From Calothrix sp. NIES-4105 (lineage in GTDB: Bacteria > Cyanobacteriota > Cyanobacteriia > Cyanobacteriales > Nostocaceae): a stretch of DNA of 64,000 nt. The DNA is taken from assembly GCF_002368415.1 (NCBI RefSeq), contig NZ_AP018290.1, positions 6,523,614-6,587,613 of the forward strand, in the 5' to 3' direction. The position numbers were made by a program, and so were the translations under genes. Shown piece after piece: positions 1-9,159 of the stretch (within the stretch, counting starts at the first letter, position 1; the number at the start of each line of letters is the position of its first letter). Below the pieces are notes generated by a model that saw only the letters and a list, made by a program, of their open reading frames with translations, made no database searches and was not told where the DNA came from.

Positions 1-1142
1 GAGATGAGGAAATTGATTTAGCAAGAAATATGGTAGACAATTCTATATATGAAATTAATCATTATGGAGCAATTTTAAATGCTAATCGTACTTATTACCT
101 TACAAGATCTCAGCCTCCATTTTTGACAAGAATGGTTTTGGCAGTTTTTAATAAAACTCAAGATAAACAGTGGTTAAAATCTACCTTGAGAGCAATTGAA
201 ACTTACTATAAATACTGGACTACGCCACCAAAGCTAAACCAAGAGACAAATTTATCTCGCTATTTTGACTTTGGTACTGGACCAGCAGCAGAAACTCTTC
301 ATTCTGAGTACAAAGCTAAATTAGGAACTCATTATGAACAAGTACTAGAATACTTCCGTACTCATAAGCAAGTTGCAGGTTACAACATTGAGCCATTTTA
401 TGATAGTGAAAAAGATCAATTAACACCCTTATTTTACAAAGGGGATCGTTCTATGCGGGAATCTGGATTTGACATATCTCACCGTTTTGGTCCCTTTAAT
501 GCTGATACTATCAACTACGCTCCGGTTTGCCTGAACACTCTGTTGTACCAAATGGAAATTGATACAGCACAAATTTATCAAATACTGGGTGATAAACAGA
601 ATGCTCAAATTTGGAAAGAACTTGCTCAAAAACGGCAAGCATTAATTAATCAGTTTTTTTGGGATGAAGAAGCCGGACTATATTTTGACTATAATTTTCA
701 ACAAGGGAGACGGCGCCATTATAAATTTGCTACTACTTTTTATCCGCTTTGGGCAGGAATTGCTTCCCCTGAACAGGCGAAACGGATAGTAAATAATTTA
801 GCCGACTTTGAGGTGCCTGGAGGTTTACTAACTAGTACTGAAGTGACTGGGAATCAATGGGATGCACCTTTTGGTTGGGCGCCTTTACAGTTGATTGCCT
901 ACGAAGGATTACGTCGCTATAACTACACTCAAGAAGCTAATCGTCTAGCATACAAGTTTATTTCTCTTGTTGTCAAAGAGTTTAAAGAACATGGAACTAT
1001 TGTTGAAAAATATAATGTTGTAGAATCTAATTCAAATACAACTACAAAGATTAATTTTGGCTATAGTTCAAATGAAATTGGGTTCGGTTGGACAAATGGA
1101 GTATTTATTGAATTGCTGTCGCAGCTAGAACAATTTTACTAA
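1..1142 (+). CDS. GH37 alpha,alpha-trehalase, C-terminal part (cut by window edge)
   Basis: The enzyme would split trehalose into two glucose molecules. The frame is open to the left edge with no stop before position 30, so the ATG at 30 is internal and the gene starts outside the window. Seen directly: the trehalase block NRTYYLTRSQPPF near the start, RESGFD (the Asp matching the family's catalytic acid), QWDAPFGWAP (trehalase signature 2), and IVEKYN near the end (the Glu matching the catalytic base). About 380 residues are present of a family length near 500, so the missing part is the N-terminus; export cannot be judged. A short GC-rich hairpin follows the stop. The family assignment is firm; the physiological role (osmolyte turnover) is inferred. 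Confidence 0.93.
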   Translation, partial: DEEIDLARNMVDNSIYEINHYGAILNANRTYYLTRSQPPFLTRMVLAVFNKTQDKQWLKSTLRAIETYYKYWTTPPKLNQETNLSRYFDFGTGPAAETLHSEYKAKLGTHYEQVLEYFRTHKQVAGYNIEPFYDSEKDQLTPLFYKGDRSMRESGFDISHRFGPFNADTINYAPVCLNTLLYQMEIDTAQIYQILGDKQNAQIWKELAQKRQALINQFFWDEEAGLYFDYNFQQGRRRHYKFATTFYPLWAGIASPEQAKRIVNNLADFEVPGGLLTSTEVTGNQWDAPFGWAPLQLIAYEGLRRYNYTQEANRLAYKFISLVVKEFKEHGTIVEKYNVVESNSNTTTKINFGYSSNEIGFGWTNGVFIELLSQLEQFY

Positions 1143-1148
1143 ATTTCA

Positions 1149-1166
1149 GGTGGGCCGAAGCCCACC
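1149..1166. repeat. Small palindrome, GGTGGGC family, copy 1
   Basis: Perfect 7-bp arms GGTGGGC and GCCCACC around a CGAA loop, directly after the trehalase gene. The same arms recur at 24122, 40759, 45267 and 51093, always between genes. There is no clear U-run, so it may act as a weak terminator or simply be a dispersed repeat. Confidence 0.75.
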
Positions 1167-1285
1167 CTACTACTAAAACTTTTTGATTAAAACTGCATAA
1201 AAAAGGTTTTGCAACTCGACATATTAATAAAGGCACTTAAAATGATTACAACTGGGCTGTAATAATTTTATCGAGAGGTCATCCA

Positions 1286-1423
1286 ATGGAAATAATTATT
1301 CTCGTAATTATTTTGTCGGCTTTGATAATTCATCATCCTCAACACGCACCCGAAGTAGAGGAGAAAGATGAATACATAATGATGCTAGTGAAGAAGAAAG
1401 ATATTGATAAACAAAAATCTTAA
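1286..1423 (+). CDS. Small hydrophobic protein, 45 residues
   Basis: A short frame with a purine-rich GAGAGG about 8 bases upstream of its ATG. The N-terminal third is a run of I, L, V and A residues that could span or enter a membrane (MEIIILVIILSALII). The rest is acidic then lysine-rich (VEEKDE ... VKKKDIDKQK). It ends about 85 bases before the likely start of the following methyltransferase and could be co-transcribed with it. No family recognised. Support is only the ribosome site and the membrane-like composition. Confidence 0.4.
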   Translation: MEIIILVIILSALIIHHPQHAPEVEEKDEYIMMLVKKKDIDKQKS

Positions 1424-1508
1424 CTTTTTCACAGAAATCAGACTATATATCAATTTGTCGCATTACCTTAAACCAAAGTCTCTACAAGTTTTTTGGAGGT
1501 TTATAGAA

Positions 1509-2261
1509 ATGTTTGTTCGAGAAAAAATATTTAACGGTAATTCTATTACTCCTTTTCAGTTAACTCTAAATCAGATTAATCAAATGCTCCAAGGACATGT
1601 AAAGTCGGGACCATTTGTGAATATGAAATATGTTTCAGAAAGCATTGAGAGCGCTCATTATCCGAAGTTACTTGGTACTTACGAATTAGAACTGCATCCA
1701 GTTATCGAAGAGCTTTGTAATACAAACTTTGATACTATTGTTAACGTTGGTGCAGGTGAAGGTTATTATTCAGCAGGCTTTGCATTACGTAACAATCACG
1801 CACAGATTCTTGCATTTGAGCCACGCTCTAAAGGGCGCCAATTAATTAAAGAGATGGCTCAGTTAAATGGAGTTAGCGAGCGAGTTACTATACATGGATT
1901 GTGTGATGCACCTGCTTTAGAAGAATCATTATACAATCAAGGAAAATGTCTTGTATTTATGGATTGTGAAGGGGGAGAAGCTATCCTGCTAGACCCAAGA
2001 ATTTGTCCAAGTTTGAAAACCGCAACAATAGTGGTCGAACTTCACCCTTTCCTTGTTTCAGGAGTTGGAGAGATAATTGAGTCTCGCTTTCAAAATACTC
2101 ATAGTATTACTCAAGTGTGGACTCGCCCGCGAACAGAAATGGATTTTCCAATCCAAATCTCACAATTAAGGCGTACAGTCTTGAAAAAACATCTTCTCAA
2201 TATTATGTTTGAGAATCGGCAAGAGTTAATGAGATTCTTTTACCTCAAACCTAATCAGTAA
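1509..2261 (+). CDS. FkbM-like SAM-dependent methyltransferase
   Basis: A class I methyltransferase of about 250 residues. The glycine-rich SAM loop is visible as NVGAGEGYYSAGFA. A later acidic strand reads AFEPRSKGRQL, and the segment FMDCEGGEA resembles the D-x-E-G block of FkbM proteins. The substrate cannot be told; family members methylate sugars or small molecules. The frame extends upstream to a TTG at 1404, but GGAGG at 1495-1499 lies about 9 bases before the ATG at 1509, which decides the start. A GC-rich hairpin follows the stop. The gene stands alone, between a small hydrophobic ORF and the convergent topoisomerase. Confidence 0.72.
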   Translation: MFVREKIFNGNSITPFQLTLNQINQMLQGHVKSGPFVNMKYVSESIESAHYPKLLGTYELELHPVIEELCNTNFDTIVNVGAGEGYYSAGFALRNNHAQILAFEPRSKGRQLIKEMAQLNGVSERVTIHGLCDAPALEESLYNQGKCLVFMDCEGGEAILLDPRICPSLKTATIVVELHPFLVSGVGEIIESRFQNTHSITQVWTRPRTEMDFPIQISQLRRTVLKKHLLNIMFENRQELMRFFYLKPNQ

Positions 2262-2278
2262 TTCTAGAAACGTGGGCA

Positions 2279-2298
2279 GGGGCATTTCACCGTGCCCC
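2279..2298 (+). terminator. Hairpin terminator after the methyltransferase
   Basis: GGGGCA and TGCCCC arms with an 8-base loop, followed by TTCGTTTG. It lies 17 bases beyond the methyltransferase stop. The U-run is poor, so termination is probable rather than certain. Confidence 0.5.
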
Positions 2299-2481
2299 TT
2301 CGTTTGACAAGGCAACAACAATAAATAGCCCGGTGGTTAGCCGAGCCGTAACGAAGGTCACTAAGTATGTGAGGTGATTGCATAACTTAATTATTCCCAT
2401 AAGTATTATTAACAGTCATGTACAGTGCGATACAATCATGTTTTTTGTTTACATTTCTATACAAATTTACGCAATTTGCAT

Positions 2482-4731
2482 TTATTTCTTTTTTGTTTTG
2501 GCAGATTGTAATTCCCCAAATTTGGGACTCCACCATCCTTTGGCTGTATTAAAATAAGCTGCGTCTTTGTGGTTACTATCATTTCGAGAGTCGGGGTTGG
2601 AACACCGCAGCATTGTTTTATTTTGTCCGTCTTTTATATAGCTGTATTCTTCGAGTGGTTTTTTGCAGACTGGACAGGGATATTTTGTAACATTACTTGT
2701 TTTGGCTGTTTGAGCAGTTTTGGTAGTTTTGGTAGTTTTGGTTGCTTTTGGTTGTAAGTTTTCTTTTGCAGTAGAGGCGCCATTTGATGAATTCGACGAG
2801 CGTGGCGCCTCCCATGATTTGCTATAATCGCTCCAAAATAGAACTATATTGTCACATCCGCTTACACATTTGAGAAAATATTTCTTTTTAACTTTACTAC
2901 TGGGTATTTTGGCTAGGCTATTTTTGCATTCAGGACATTTAGTTCTGGAAGTTTCATATTGACGTTGATTTGTAGTACCAGCGTTCTTGACATTTGATGG
3001 AGTGATAGGTACAGTCTTAGCTTTTGCGATAGCTGGAGCAAAATAATTTTGATTCCAATCAATCAGGTAACGCTGCCAAGGTTTTTTACCTGAAGCTATT
3101 GTATCTAGCGCGTCTTCCATTTTGGCTGTAAATTCGGTTTCTAATAAGTCTGGTAATGCTTTTTGTAAAAAATCATCGACTTCTAACCCTAGAGTTGTAG
3201 GGTGTAATATGTCTTTGGCTAACTCAATGTAAGTTCGTTTTTTGAGTGTGGCAATCGTGGGAGAATATGTACTTGGGCGCCCAATGCCTTTACGCTCCAT
3301 TAATTGCACTAATTTTGGTTCGGTGTAACGAGGTGGTGGTTGAGTTTTTTTCTTTTCGTGACCTGCGTCTTCTAAAGTTAATTCTTGCCCTTGTTGTAAA
3401 GTTGGTAAAAGTGTGTCTTTACTTAAGTTCGACCAGTAACGCGCGTAACCAAGAAACTCGACAACTTGACCTCTCGCTTGCCATAAAATATTACCCGACT
3501 GTGTAATAACTAAGGTTTTTCGCAGTTGGGCAGCACAACACTGCGAAGCTATCGCGCGCTTCCATATCATTACATACAAATTAAATTCATCGTTAGTTAC
3601 TTCCAGTCGTATTTGTGCAGAAGGTTTAAATACATCTGTAGGACGAATAGCTTCGTGACCTTCTTGAGCAGTTTTACTACTACGATGTTTAGCTGTGTTC
3701 TTGGGAACGTTTTGCGGGTCGTTCTGCTGTAACCACTTGCGCGCGCTATCACAAAACTCTGGACTCAACATTACAGAGTCAGTTCGCATGTAAGTAATTA
3801 AACCTGCTTCATACAACTTTTGCGCGACTTGCATCGTTTTGTCAGGAGAAAATTTTAACCTTGAACCAGCAGCTTGCTGTAGTGAGGAAGTAATAAACGC
3901 TGGAGGAGGTTGACGATAAGTAAGTTTTCCTTCGTATTGAACAATATGGTGAGGATGACGTTTTGCTTCTTCAACTAAACGGTCTGCTTCTTGTTCGGAA
4001 AGTACGCGCGTTGATTCTGGCGCCTGTGTATCATTTTTAGTAGCAGCATCATCGTTAACATCTTCTTGGTTTGCAGGCGCCTCTGTTTGAGTATTTACCA
4101 ACGCTTTATAAAATGCTCTAAACCCCTCAGCATAGTCTACCCAAACACTCCAATAATCTTGGGGTACAAACGTTTGGATTTCTCTTTCGCGTTGACATAT
4201 TAAATGTAAGGTGGCACTCTGAACTCTACCAACACTTTTGGCGCCATTATTTAATGCCCAAACTAAAGGACTTCCTTTATAACCAACTAGTTTATCTAAA
4301 CAATCTCGACACAAACCTGCCCCAATTAGATTAAAATCAAGCTTTCTAGGATTTGCAATTGCCGCACGCACTGCAGCTTCTGTTATTTCTGTATATACGA
4401 CACGTTTCGGTTCTCTTAACCCCAAAGCTTCCTTAAGATGCCAAGCAATGGTTTCACCCTCTCGGTCTGGGTCGGTTGCTAAAACAACTTCCTGCACCTG
4501 GGAACAAGCGGACTTTAATTTTTGTATCGTTTCCTTTGCTTGATGGTCGCGCGCGATGTAACGACACTTAACATTGTTGTCGTCCATAGTAAAACCCAGC
4601 GAATCTTCTCCTTCGTCGCTAAGTTGCCGAATATGACCACAACTCGCTCGAACTATCCAGTCGGCGCCGAGTATTTGACTGAGCTTTTTGACTTTACCAG
4701 GAGATTCTACAACTAGAAGGCGTTTTGGCAT
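2482..4731 (-). CDS. topA: Type IA DNA topoisomerase (TopA family)
   Basis: Relaxes negatively supercoiled DNA by cutting one strand. Seen: an N-terminal TOPRIM domain with LATDPDREGE (Asp87, Asp89 and Glu91 in the metal-binding motif), VGRVQSA near residue 170, the catalytic tyrosine in LITYMRTDS (Tyr314), KGIGRPSTY later, and two C-terminal Cys4 zinc ribbons (from CPECKNSL and from CPVCKKPL). An Ala/Thr/Asp-rich insert (about 215-245) and a Lys/Thr linker (about 670-685) are low-complexity. At 749 residues it is shorter than typical cyanobacterial TopA, and the segment usually reading AQQARR is replaced by AGLCRDC, so it may be a divergent second TopA rather than the housekeeping copy. Monocistronic. 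Confidence 0.88.
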   Translation of the reverse strand: MPKRLLVVESPGKVKKLSQILGADWIVRASCGHIRQLSDEGEDSLGFTMDDNNVKCRYIARDHQAKETIQKLKSACSQVQEVVLATDPDREGETIAWHLKEALGLREPKRVVYTEITEAAVRAAIANPRKLDFNLIGAGLCRDCLDKLVGYKGSPLVWALNNGAKSVGRVQSATLHLICQREREIQTFVPQDYWSVWVDYAEGFRAFYKALVNTQTEAPANQEDVNDDAATKNDTQAPESTRVLSEQEADRLVEEAKRHPHHIVQYEGKLTYRQPPPAFITSSLQQAAGSRLKFSPDKTMQVAQKLYEAGLITYMRTDSVMLSPEFCDSARKWLQQNDPQNVPKNTAKHRSSKTAQEGHEAIRPTDVFKPSAQIRLEVTNDEFNLYVMIWKRAIASQCCAAQLRKTLVITQSGNILWQARGQVVEFLGYARYWSNLSKDTLLPTLQQGQELTLEDAGHEKKKTQPPPRYTEPKLVQLMERKGIGRPSTYSPTIATLKKRTYIELAKDILHPTTLGLEVDDFLQKALPDLLETEFTAKMEDALDTIASGKKPWQRYLIDWNQNYFAPAIAKAKTVPITPSNVKNAGTTNQRQYETSRTKCPECKNSLAKIPSSKVKKKYFLKCVSGCDNIVLFWSDYSKSWEAPRSSNSSNGASTAKENLQPKATKTTKTTKTAQTAKTSNVTKYPCPVCKKPLEEYSYIKDGQNKTMLRCSNPDSRNDSNHKDAAYFNTAKGWWSPKFGELQSAKTKKK

Positions 4732-4870
4732 AAACCTGAGAGGAAAGATGCAACATTCGTAAAGACATTACATGTAACGTCTATACCGTTATCTATATAT
4801 AGTACAGGTGTTTAAAATTTTGTTCTTTTTGAAGAAATATTTAATATCCTTTGCTTCCTGACGGAAAACT

Positions 4871-4896
4871 CAACAATATAAATAGATATATTGTTG
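4871..4896. repeat. AT-rich inverted repeat upstream of lgt
   Basis: CAACAATAT and ATATTGTTG arms with an 8-base spacer lie between divergent topA and lgt. They run directly into a degraded copy of a common cyanobacterial intergenic element (GTTGGGTT ... AACCAACCTAC). This is probably a repeat, though an operator is possible. I see nothing else in 4732-5030 apart from AT-rich promoter-like sequence. Confidence 0.4.
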
Positions 4897-5030
4897 GGTT
4901 CCGCTTCACTTGAACCAACCTACGAACTACAATCTAACCTGTAACAGTCATAAATACTGTGAAATTATCTTGACTAATGATTGCTGATATAAATATAAAT
5001 TCAACAACTCCTAACTCTTAACTATTGATT

Positions 5031-5906
5031 ATGGCATTAGATTTCTCCATTGCCCTTTTGGCGTTTCAATTCACTTCCCCAGGCCCGATTTTATTTCAAA
5101 TTGGACCTATTACGATTCGCTGGTATGGTTTGTTAATTGCGAGTGCGGTGCTTATTGGTGTTACGCTGTCGCAATATTTAGCAAAGCGTCGTAAGGTAAA
5201 CCCTGACTTAGTTAGTGATTTGTCAATTTGGCTAGTGATTGGCGCCATTCCAGCCGCGCGTTTATACTACGTTATATTCGAGTGGTCAGAATATGCTAAA
5301 CATCCTGAGCGTATTTTAGCTATATGGCAGGGTGGTATTGCCATTCATGGAGCAATTTTAGGTGGAACGCTTGCCGCACTGATTTTCTGTAAGCTCAAAC
5401 AAGTTTCGTTCTGGCAAATGGCTGACTTAGTGGCGCCATCACTTATTTTGGGACAGGCAATAGGACGCTGGGGAAACTTCTTTAACTCTGAAGCTTTTGG
5501 CAGTCCAACGAATTTACCTTGGAAACTATATATTCCACCCGAACGGCGCCCATCCGGGTTTACCAATGTTGAATATTTCCATCCTACGTTTCTTTACGAG
5601 TCACTTTGGAACTTAGGTGTACTCGCTATCTTATTAACTTTATTCTTTCGGGGTTTGCAAGGTAAACCGAGGTTGAAAGTCGGTACATTATTTCTAACGT
5701 ACTTGCCAGCATACAGCTTAGGTCGTTTGTGGATAGAAGGACTGCGAACTGACAGTCTTATGCTTGGACCATTGCGAATAGCACAAGTTATTAGCTTGAT
5801 AGGAATAGCTTTAGGGTTAGCTGGACTATGGTGGCTTTATATTAAAAATCGTCCTTTGCCCGATGTTGTCTCGAATGTGGATGAGGCAATAGAAAACAGG
5901 GAGTAA
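5031..5906 (+). CDS. lgt: Prolipoprotein diacylglyceryl transferase
   Basis: Transfers diacylglycerol from phosphatidylglycerol to the lipobox cysteine of prolipoproteins at the cytoplasmic membrane. The family signature [13 protein letters not shown] is at about residue 145. The conserved IAIHGA block holds the catalytic-region His near residue 106, and RWYG is near the N-terminus. Seven or so hydrophobic segments fit the usual membrane topology. An in-frame TTG at 5025 exists, but the ATG at 5031 ([12 protein letters not shown]) is more plausible. About 291 residues, the normal length. Its substrates here include the lipoprotein at 43948. Confidence 0.95.
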   Translation: MALDFSIALLAFQFTSPGPILFQIGPITIRWYGLLIASAVLIGVTLSQYLAKRRKVNPDLVSDLSIWLVIGAIPAARLYYVIFEWSEYAKHPERILAIWQGGIAIHGAILGGTLAALIFCKLKQVSFWQMADLVAPSLILGQAIGRWGNFFNSEAFGSPTNLPWKLYIPPERRPSGFTNVEYFHPTFLYESLWNLGVLAILLTLFFRGLQGKPRLKVGTLFLTYLPAYSLGRLWIEGLRTDSLMLGPLRIAQVISLIGIALGLAGLWWLYIKNRPLPDVVSNVDEAIENRE

Positions 5907-5929
5907 GGGCAAGTCCCTTAAAATAAAAA

Positions 5930-6001
5930 ATGCCCCAGAGTATTTCTCTAGGGCTTAACCAGGGTGCATCTACCAATCACTTCTACTATATATAGGGGCA
6001 T
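5930..6001 (+). ncRNA. Possible structured RNA between lgt and cobM
   Basis: ATGCCCC at 5930-5936 can pair with GGGGCAT at 5995-6001, enclosing a small hairpin (AGAG-TATTT-CTCT, with GCCC/GGGC flanking) and a pyrimidine-rich single-stranded part. The hairpin alone (5932-5954) could be an lgt terminator. The alternative pairing of GCCCC with either partner is what a leader switch or small RNA would show. It lacks the conserved boxes of the cobalamin riboswitch. Inference from base pairing only. Confidence 0.3.
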
Positions 6002-6065
6002 CATCCGGAAAGCTACTGAGAATTTCCCAAAAAATTTTTTCTAGAACTTTTAGTTTTTTCAAATC

Positions 6066-6878
6066 ATGCGCGAATATACGCAAAACATAAGTAATAAAAA
6101 AGAGAATAAATTTAAAAATAATACTGTTTATATTATTGGAGCAGGACCAGGCGACCCGGAATTACTAACTATTCGAGCGAAAAATCTATTAGAACATGCT
6201 GATGTCGTTTTATTTGCAGACTCTTTAGTTCCATTAGACATTCTTCAATTTTGTCGAGAGGATGCAGAAATTATTCCTACCGCGCGTCAAACTTTGGAAG
6301 AGATTATTGAGGTGATGGTTGACAGGGTAAATTCGCAAAAATTGGTAGTACGCGCACACTCTGGCGACCCTAGTCTGTACAGTGCTATTCACGAACAAAT
6401 GCAGCTTTTAGCTCAAGCCAATATTGATTTTGAAATTGTACCGGGTATTAGTGCGTTTCAAGCTGCCGCTGCAAAACTTAAAGCTGAGTTAACAGTGCCT
6501 GGTTTGGTTCAAACAATTATTTTGACGCGCGTGAGCGGACGTACAGAAGTACCTGACACAGAAGAATTAACTTCACTTGCAGCGCATCAAGCTTCTTTAT
6601 GCTTATATTTGAGCGCGCGTCATGTTGAAGATGCTCAGGTAAAGTTACTTAAATATTATCCAGCTAATACGCTTGTGGGAGTTTGCTATCGATTGGGATG
6701 GGATGATGAGAAAATTAAGGTTGTTCCTCTTGCGGAAATGGCGAATTGTACGCGCGAGGAAAATTTAACTCGGACTACACTATATATTGTTAGTCCTGCA
6801 CTTGGGGATGTTACCGCGCGTTCTCGTCTTTATGATGGTGAATATAATCGGTTGTTTCGGCGTACTGACATAACCTAG
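6066..6878 (+). CDS. cobM: Precorrin-4 C11-methyltransferase
   Basis: A SAM-dependent methylation step in corrin ring (vitamin B12) synthesis. Seen: the N-terminal tetrapyrrole-methylase motif IIGAGPGDPELLT, then VVRAHSGDPSLYSA, and VPGISAFQAAAA, in family order. 270 residues with a lysine- and asparagine-rich N-terminal extension before the first strand. No other cobalamin gene is in the window, which is common in cyanobacteria with scattered cob genes. The ATG at 6066 has no strong ribosome site. Confidence 0.93.
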   Translation: MREYTQNISNKKENKFKNNTVYIIGAGPGDPELLTIRAKNLLEHADVVLFADSLVPLDILQFCREDAEIIPTARQTLEEIIEVMVDRVNSQKLVVRAHSGDPSLYSAIHEQMQLLAQANIDFEIVPGISAFQAAAAKLKAELTVPGLVQTIILTRVSGRTEVPDTEELTSLAAHQASLCLYLSARHVEDAQVKLLKYYPANTLVGVCYRLGWDDEKIKVVPLAEMANCTREENLTRTTLYIVSPALGDVTARSRLYDGEYNRLFRRTDIT

Positions 6879-6961
6879 TATTTTGGAGTAATTCAAACAA
6901 TTGAACCGCTTTACAATACCAGTTTGTCTTCATGATTCGCAGTTTGATTGACAGTAGTGAT

Positions 6962-6985
6962 TATAGATTGTGCCATGAATCTATA
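6962..6985 (-). repeat. Right-end stem-loop of the IS607 element (possible omega-RNA part)
   Basis: Perfect 8-bp arms TATAGATT and AATCTATA with an 8-base loop, about 28 bases beyond the tnpB stop on the minus strand. In TnpB-bearing elements the guide (omega) RNA overlaps the 3-prime end of tnpB and runs to the element end. Position fits, but the RNA itself is inferred. Confidence 0.4.
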
Positions 6986-7012
6986 ACCCTCTTAGGACAC
7001 TGTATCTAAACC

Positions 7013-8536
7013 CTAGCTTCTACGCCGTGAAGCTTTACCTTGACACAAGTGTTTTTTATCAAGCCATCCCATTGAGATAGCCGACTCAAACGTATGACCT
7101 AGTTGCTCAAGGAACTTCGCAGTACGTGACATCAAAATTTTGTGAACTTCTTCCTTCTTCATAAAACGAGTTATTTCCGAGTCAGAAGCACGATTTTTAA
7201 TATTCGTTGCTGCATTTTTATCCGACTGAAATACCACCCCTCCATAGGTAAAGAATTGGTCACCAACACGTTTCCCTAGTAACGTACCGTTGGTTGAATC
7301 AACCTGTGAGGTATAAGCCGGATTAATTAAAATGATTTTAGCACCTTTGCGCCGAGAAATTTCATCTAATGATTTTTGTAATTCTCCTTTTGACCATTCC
7401 GAAAGTTTACGATTTACACATGAAGCTTTCTTTTTGCCTTTGATATACTTACTCAAGTCTTCAACGACTAAAGTACCATAATTATTAAAAATATTTTGAA
7501 CATCTGTGCGGATTAACTGTTTAATCGTTTGACGCTTAATTGCATCTTTTGTATTTGCTTTTTTACGTCCAAGATTATTGTTTAAAATTCGTTCCGGCTT
7601 CTCGCTGTCAGTTTTACGGGATAAAGCAACTAACTTGTAACGTTTCCTGTTCTTGTCAGTTCTTTTTTGGCTTGCATCTTTGATTATTTCTCCAAGACCC
7701 GAAGCATAAATATTCCCATCACTACTATAAAATCCTTCAGTAAAACCTTTATCAAGCCCAACAATGTCACTTTGTTTATTAACTGTAATTTTGGTCGTAT
7801 GAGGATAATGTAGCTCAAAACTTGAACTATTAAAGATTAATCTCATCCGTCCTGCACATGGAGTTACTCTACCTGTTTTGAATTTTATTTCTAGCCACTG
7901 ACACTTTCCATCTACCATCTTAGATGGAATTAAAAAAGTAGTAATAGAACGAGTTTTGTGTTTAATCCTACTTTTCATATAAGAGGAAGTGCCATTAATA
8001 ACTATTTGATTATTAACGTGAGTATGTCCACTTTGGTAATATTGCCGTATCCAACGACACAGGAGCGGATACTGATACCATACTGAATATGAAGAATTAA
8101 GTGCTGTAATTAATTCCTGTCTAAACGATGTTTCTGGAATATCTTCCCAAACCAGCTTTTTACCTTTTTGTACTCTTATCTGTTCTGGTTTGAAAAATTG
8201 ATAGATTTTGCGAATAACTTGAACTTTAGCTGCTTCTTGGACAGCATGAATATCATCAAGAACAGATTGTACAGTACGCTCCCAAATCTCGGAACTTAAA
8301 TTAAAACGCTCTGCTCCATAAATTTTTCTCAGATGCGGAGTATTGCGAATTTCTTTAATTATCTCATTCTTATTAATCCCCCAAGCGCTTAGTGAACCAT
8401 ATTTATTCCATAACTCGGAACGTAGTTTTCCCAAAGTAGAAGCTAATTCCAGTATGTCCGGACTAATATCACCAACTGAGTAAGCAATCCTTGTCACTGT
8501 ATATTCTGTCGTTGTAGCTGCTTTGCGTTTGGGCAT
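7013..8536 (-). CDS. tnpB: TnpB, RNA-guided nuclease of the IS607 element, zinc ribbon altered
   Basis: TnpB proteins are RNA-guided RuvC-type nucleases that favour retention of their element. Seen: RuvC-I IVGLDKGFTEGF, RuvC-II LVVEDLSKYI and RuvC-III FQSDKNAATNI, so all three acidic residues are present. The region between II and III, which normally holds two CxxC zinc knuckles, reads TSQVDSTNGTLLGKR ... FTYGGVVF with no cysteine pair. I believe related IS607 TnpBs in cyanobacteria share this variant. 507 residues, longer than the usual 400 or so because of an N-terminal helical region. The start ATG at 8536 lies 41 bases after tnpA, in a region with two small hairpins. Confidence 0.88.
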   Translation of the reverse strand: MPKRKAATTTEYTVTRIAYSVGDISPDILELASTLGKLRSELWNKYGSLSAWGINKNEIIKEIRNTPHLRKIYGAERFNLSSEIWERTVQSVLDDIHAVQEAAKVQVIRKIYQFFKPEQIRVQKGKKLVWEDIPETSFRQELITALNSSYSVWYQYPLLCRWIRQYYQSGHTHVNNQIVINGTSSYMKSRIKHKTRSITTFLIPSKMVDGKCQWLEIKFKTGRVTPCAGRMRLIFNSSSFELHYPHTTKITVNKQSDIVGLDKGFTEGFYSSDGNIYASGLGEIIKDASQKRTDKNRKRYKLVALSRKTDSEKPERILNNNLGRKKANTKDAIKRQTIKQLIRTDVQNIFNNYGTLVVEDLSKYIKGKKKASCVNRKLSEWSKGELQKSLDEISRRKGAKIILINPAYTSQVDSTNGTLLGKRVGDQFFTYGGVVFQSDKNAATNIKNRASDSEITRFMKKEEVHKILMSRTAKFLEQLGHTFESAISMGWLDKKHLCQGKASRRRS

Positions 8537-8540
8537 ATTC

Positions 8541-8578
8541 TATTATTCCAGTGGGAATAATAGGACTTTACTCCTATT
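8541..8578. repeat. Paired hairpins between tnpA and tnpB
   Basis: TATTATTCC and GGAATAATA (8541-8562) form a perfect 9-bp stem. AATAGGA and TCCTATT (8559-8578) form a second, overlapping stem. They fill the gap between the two transposase genes and could modulate read-through or translation of tnpB. Confidence 0.5.
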
Positions 8579-9159
8579 TACTCCGTTTTGTCAATATACT
8601 TCAAAATTTGTTTTTCGTACTTTCTCAAAAAATATAAGCGCGAACTAAAACAATGTACGATGCTTACAAAGTCTTGCATTAATTCTGCTTGCGGACTGGA
8701 GTTTGTATTATTTAAGACAGTGATTTGGCAATTGTGTAAGCTGCAAAACCATTCAATAAACTCAAAGCCAAAACGAATAAGTCTGTCTTTATGTGCTATA
8801 ACGATTTCTTTAACTTCATTTTTCGCAACTGATTCCATTAAAGAAATGAACTTTTTGCGCTTAAAATTCATTCCAGAGCCAATTTCATAGACGCATTGAG
8901 TATTGGGAAAGTTCAAACCAAGATATTTAATTTGGTTTTCAAGTTCTGGTTTCTGTTGAGAAGTCGAAACACGCGCGTAGAGAATTATGTCACGATTATC
9001 ACTACCAGTTTTAATATTTTCAATCGATTGTTGAGAATAACGTCTGTGTCCTCCTGGGGAACGGATAAATTCTACTTTACCAGCGTCTGCCCAATCAGCA
9101 AGCGTTTTTGGATGGAAACCGTATTGCTTATAAACTTGTTGAGGTGTTAAATATTGCAT
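8578..9159 (-). CDS. tnpA: IS607 serine-recombinase transposase
   Basis: Catalyses element movement through a serine-recombinase reaction. Residues 1-50 form a MerR-like DNA-binding head (LTPQQVYKQYGFHPKTLADW, then SPGGHRRYS). The catalytic domain follows with LYARVSTSQQ, whose serine (about residue 65) is the nucleophile, and later VIAHKDRLIRFGFE, a conserved helix in this family. Length of 193-194 residues is normal. A TTG at 9162 precedes the ATG at 9159; the ATG is preferred. First gene of the two-gene element. Confidence 0.92.
   Translation of the reverse strand: MQYLTPQQVYKQYGFHPKTLADWADAGKVEFIRSPGGHRRYSQQSIENIKTGSDNRDIILYARVSTSQQKPELENQIKYLGLNFPNTQCVYEIGSGMNFKRKKFISLMESVAKNEVKEIVIAHKDRLIRFGFEFIEWFCSLHNCQITVLNNTNSSPQAELMQDFVSIVHCFSSRLYFLRKYEKQILKYIDKTE

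Noticed and set aside
5930-6001. Cobalamin riboswitch before cobM
   Set aside because: The conserved boxes of that riboswitch are not visible; only a general structured RNA can be proposed.
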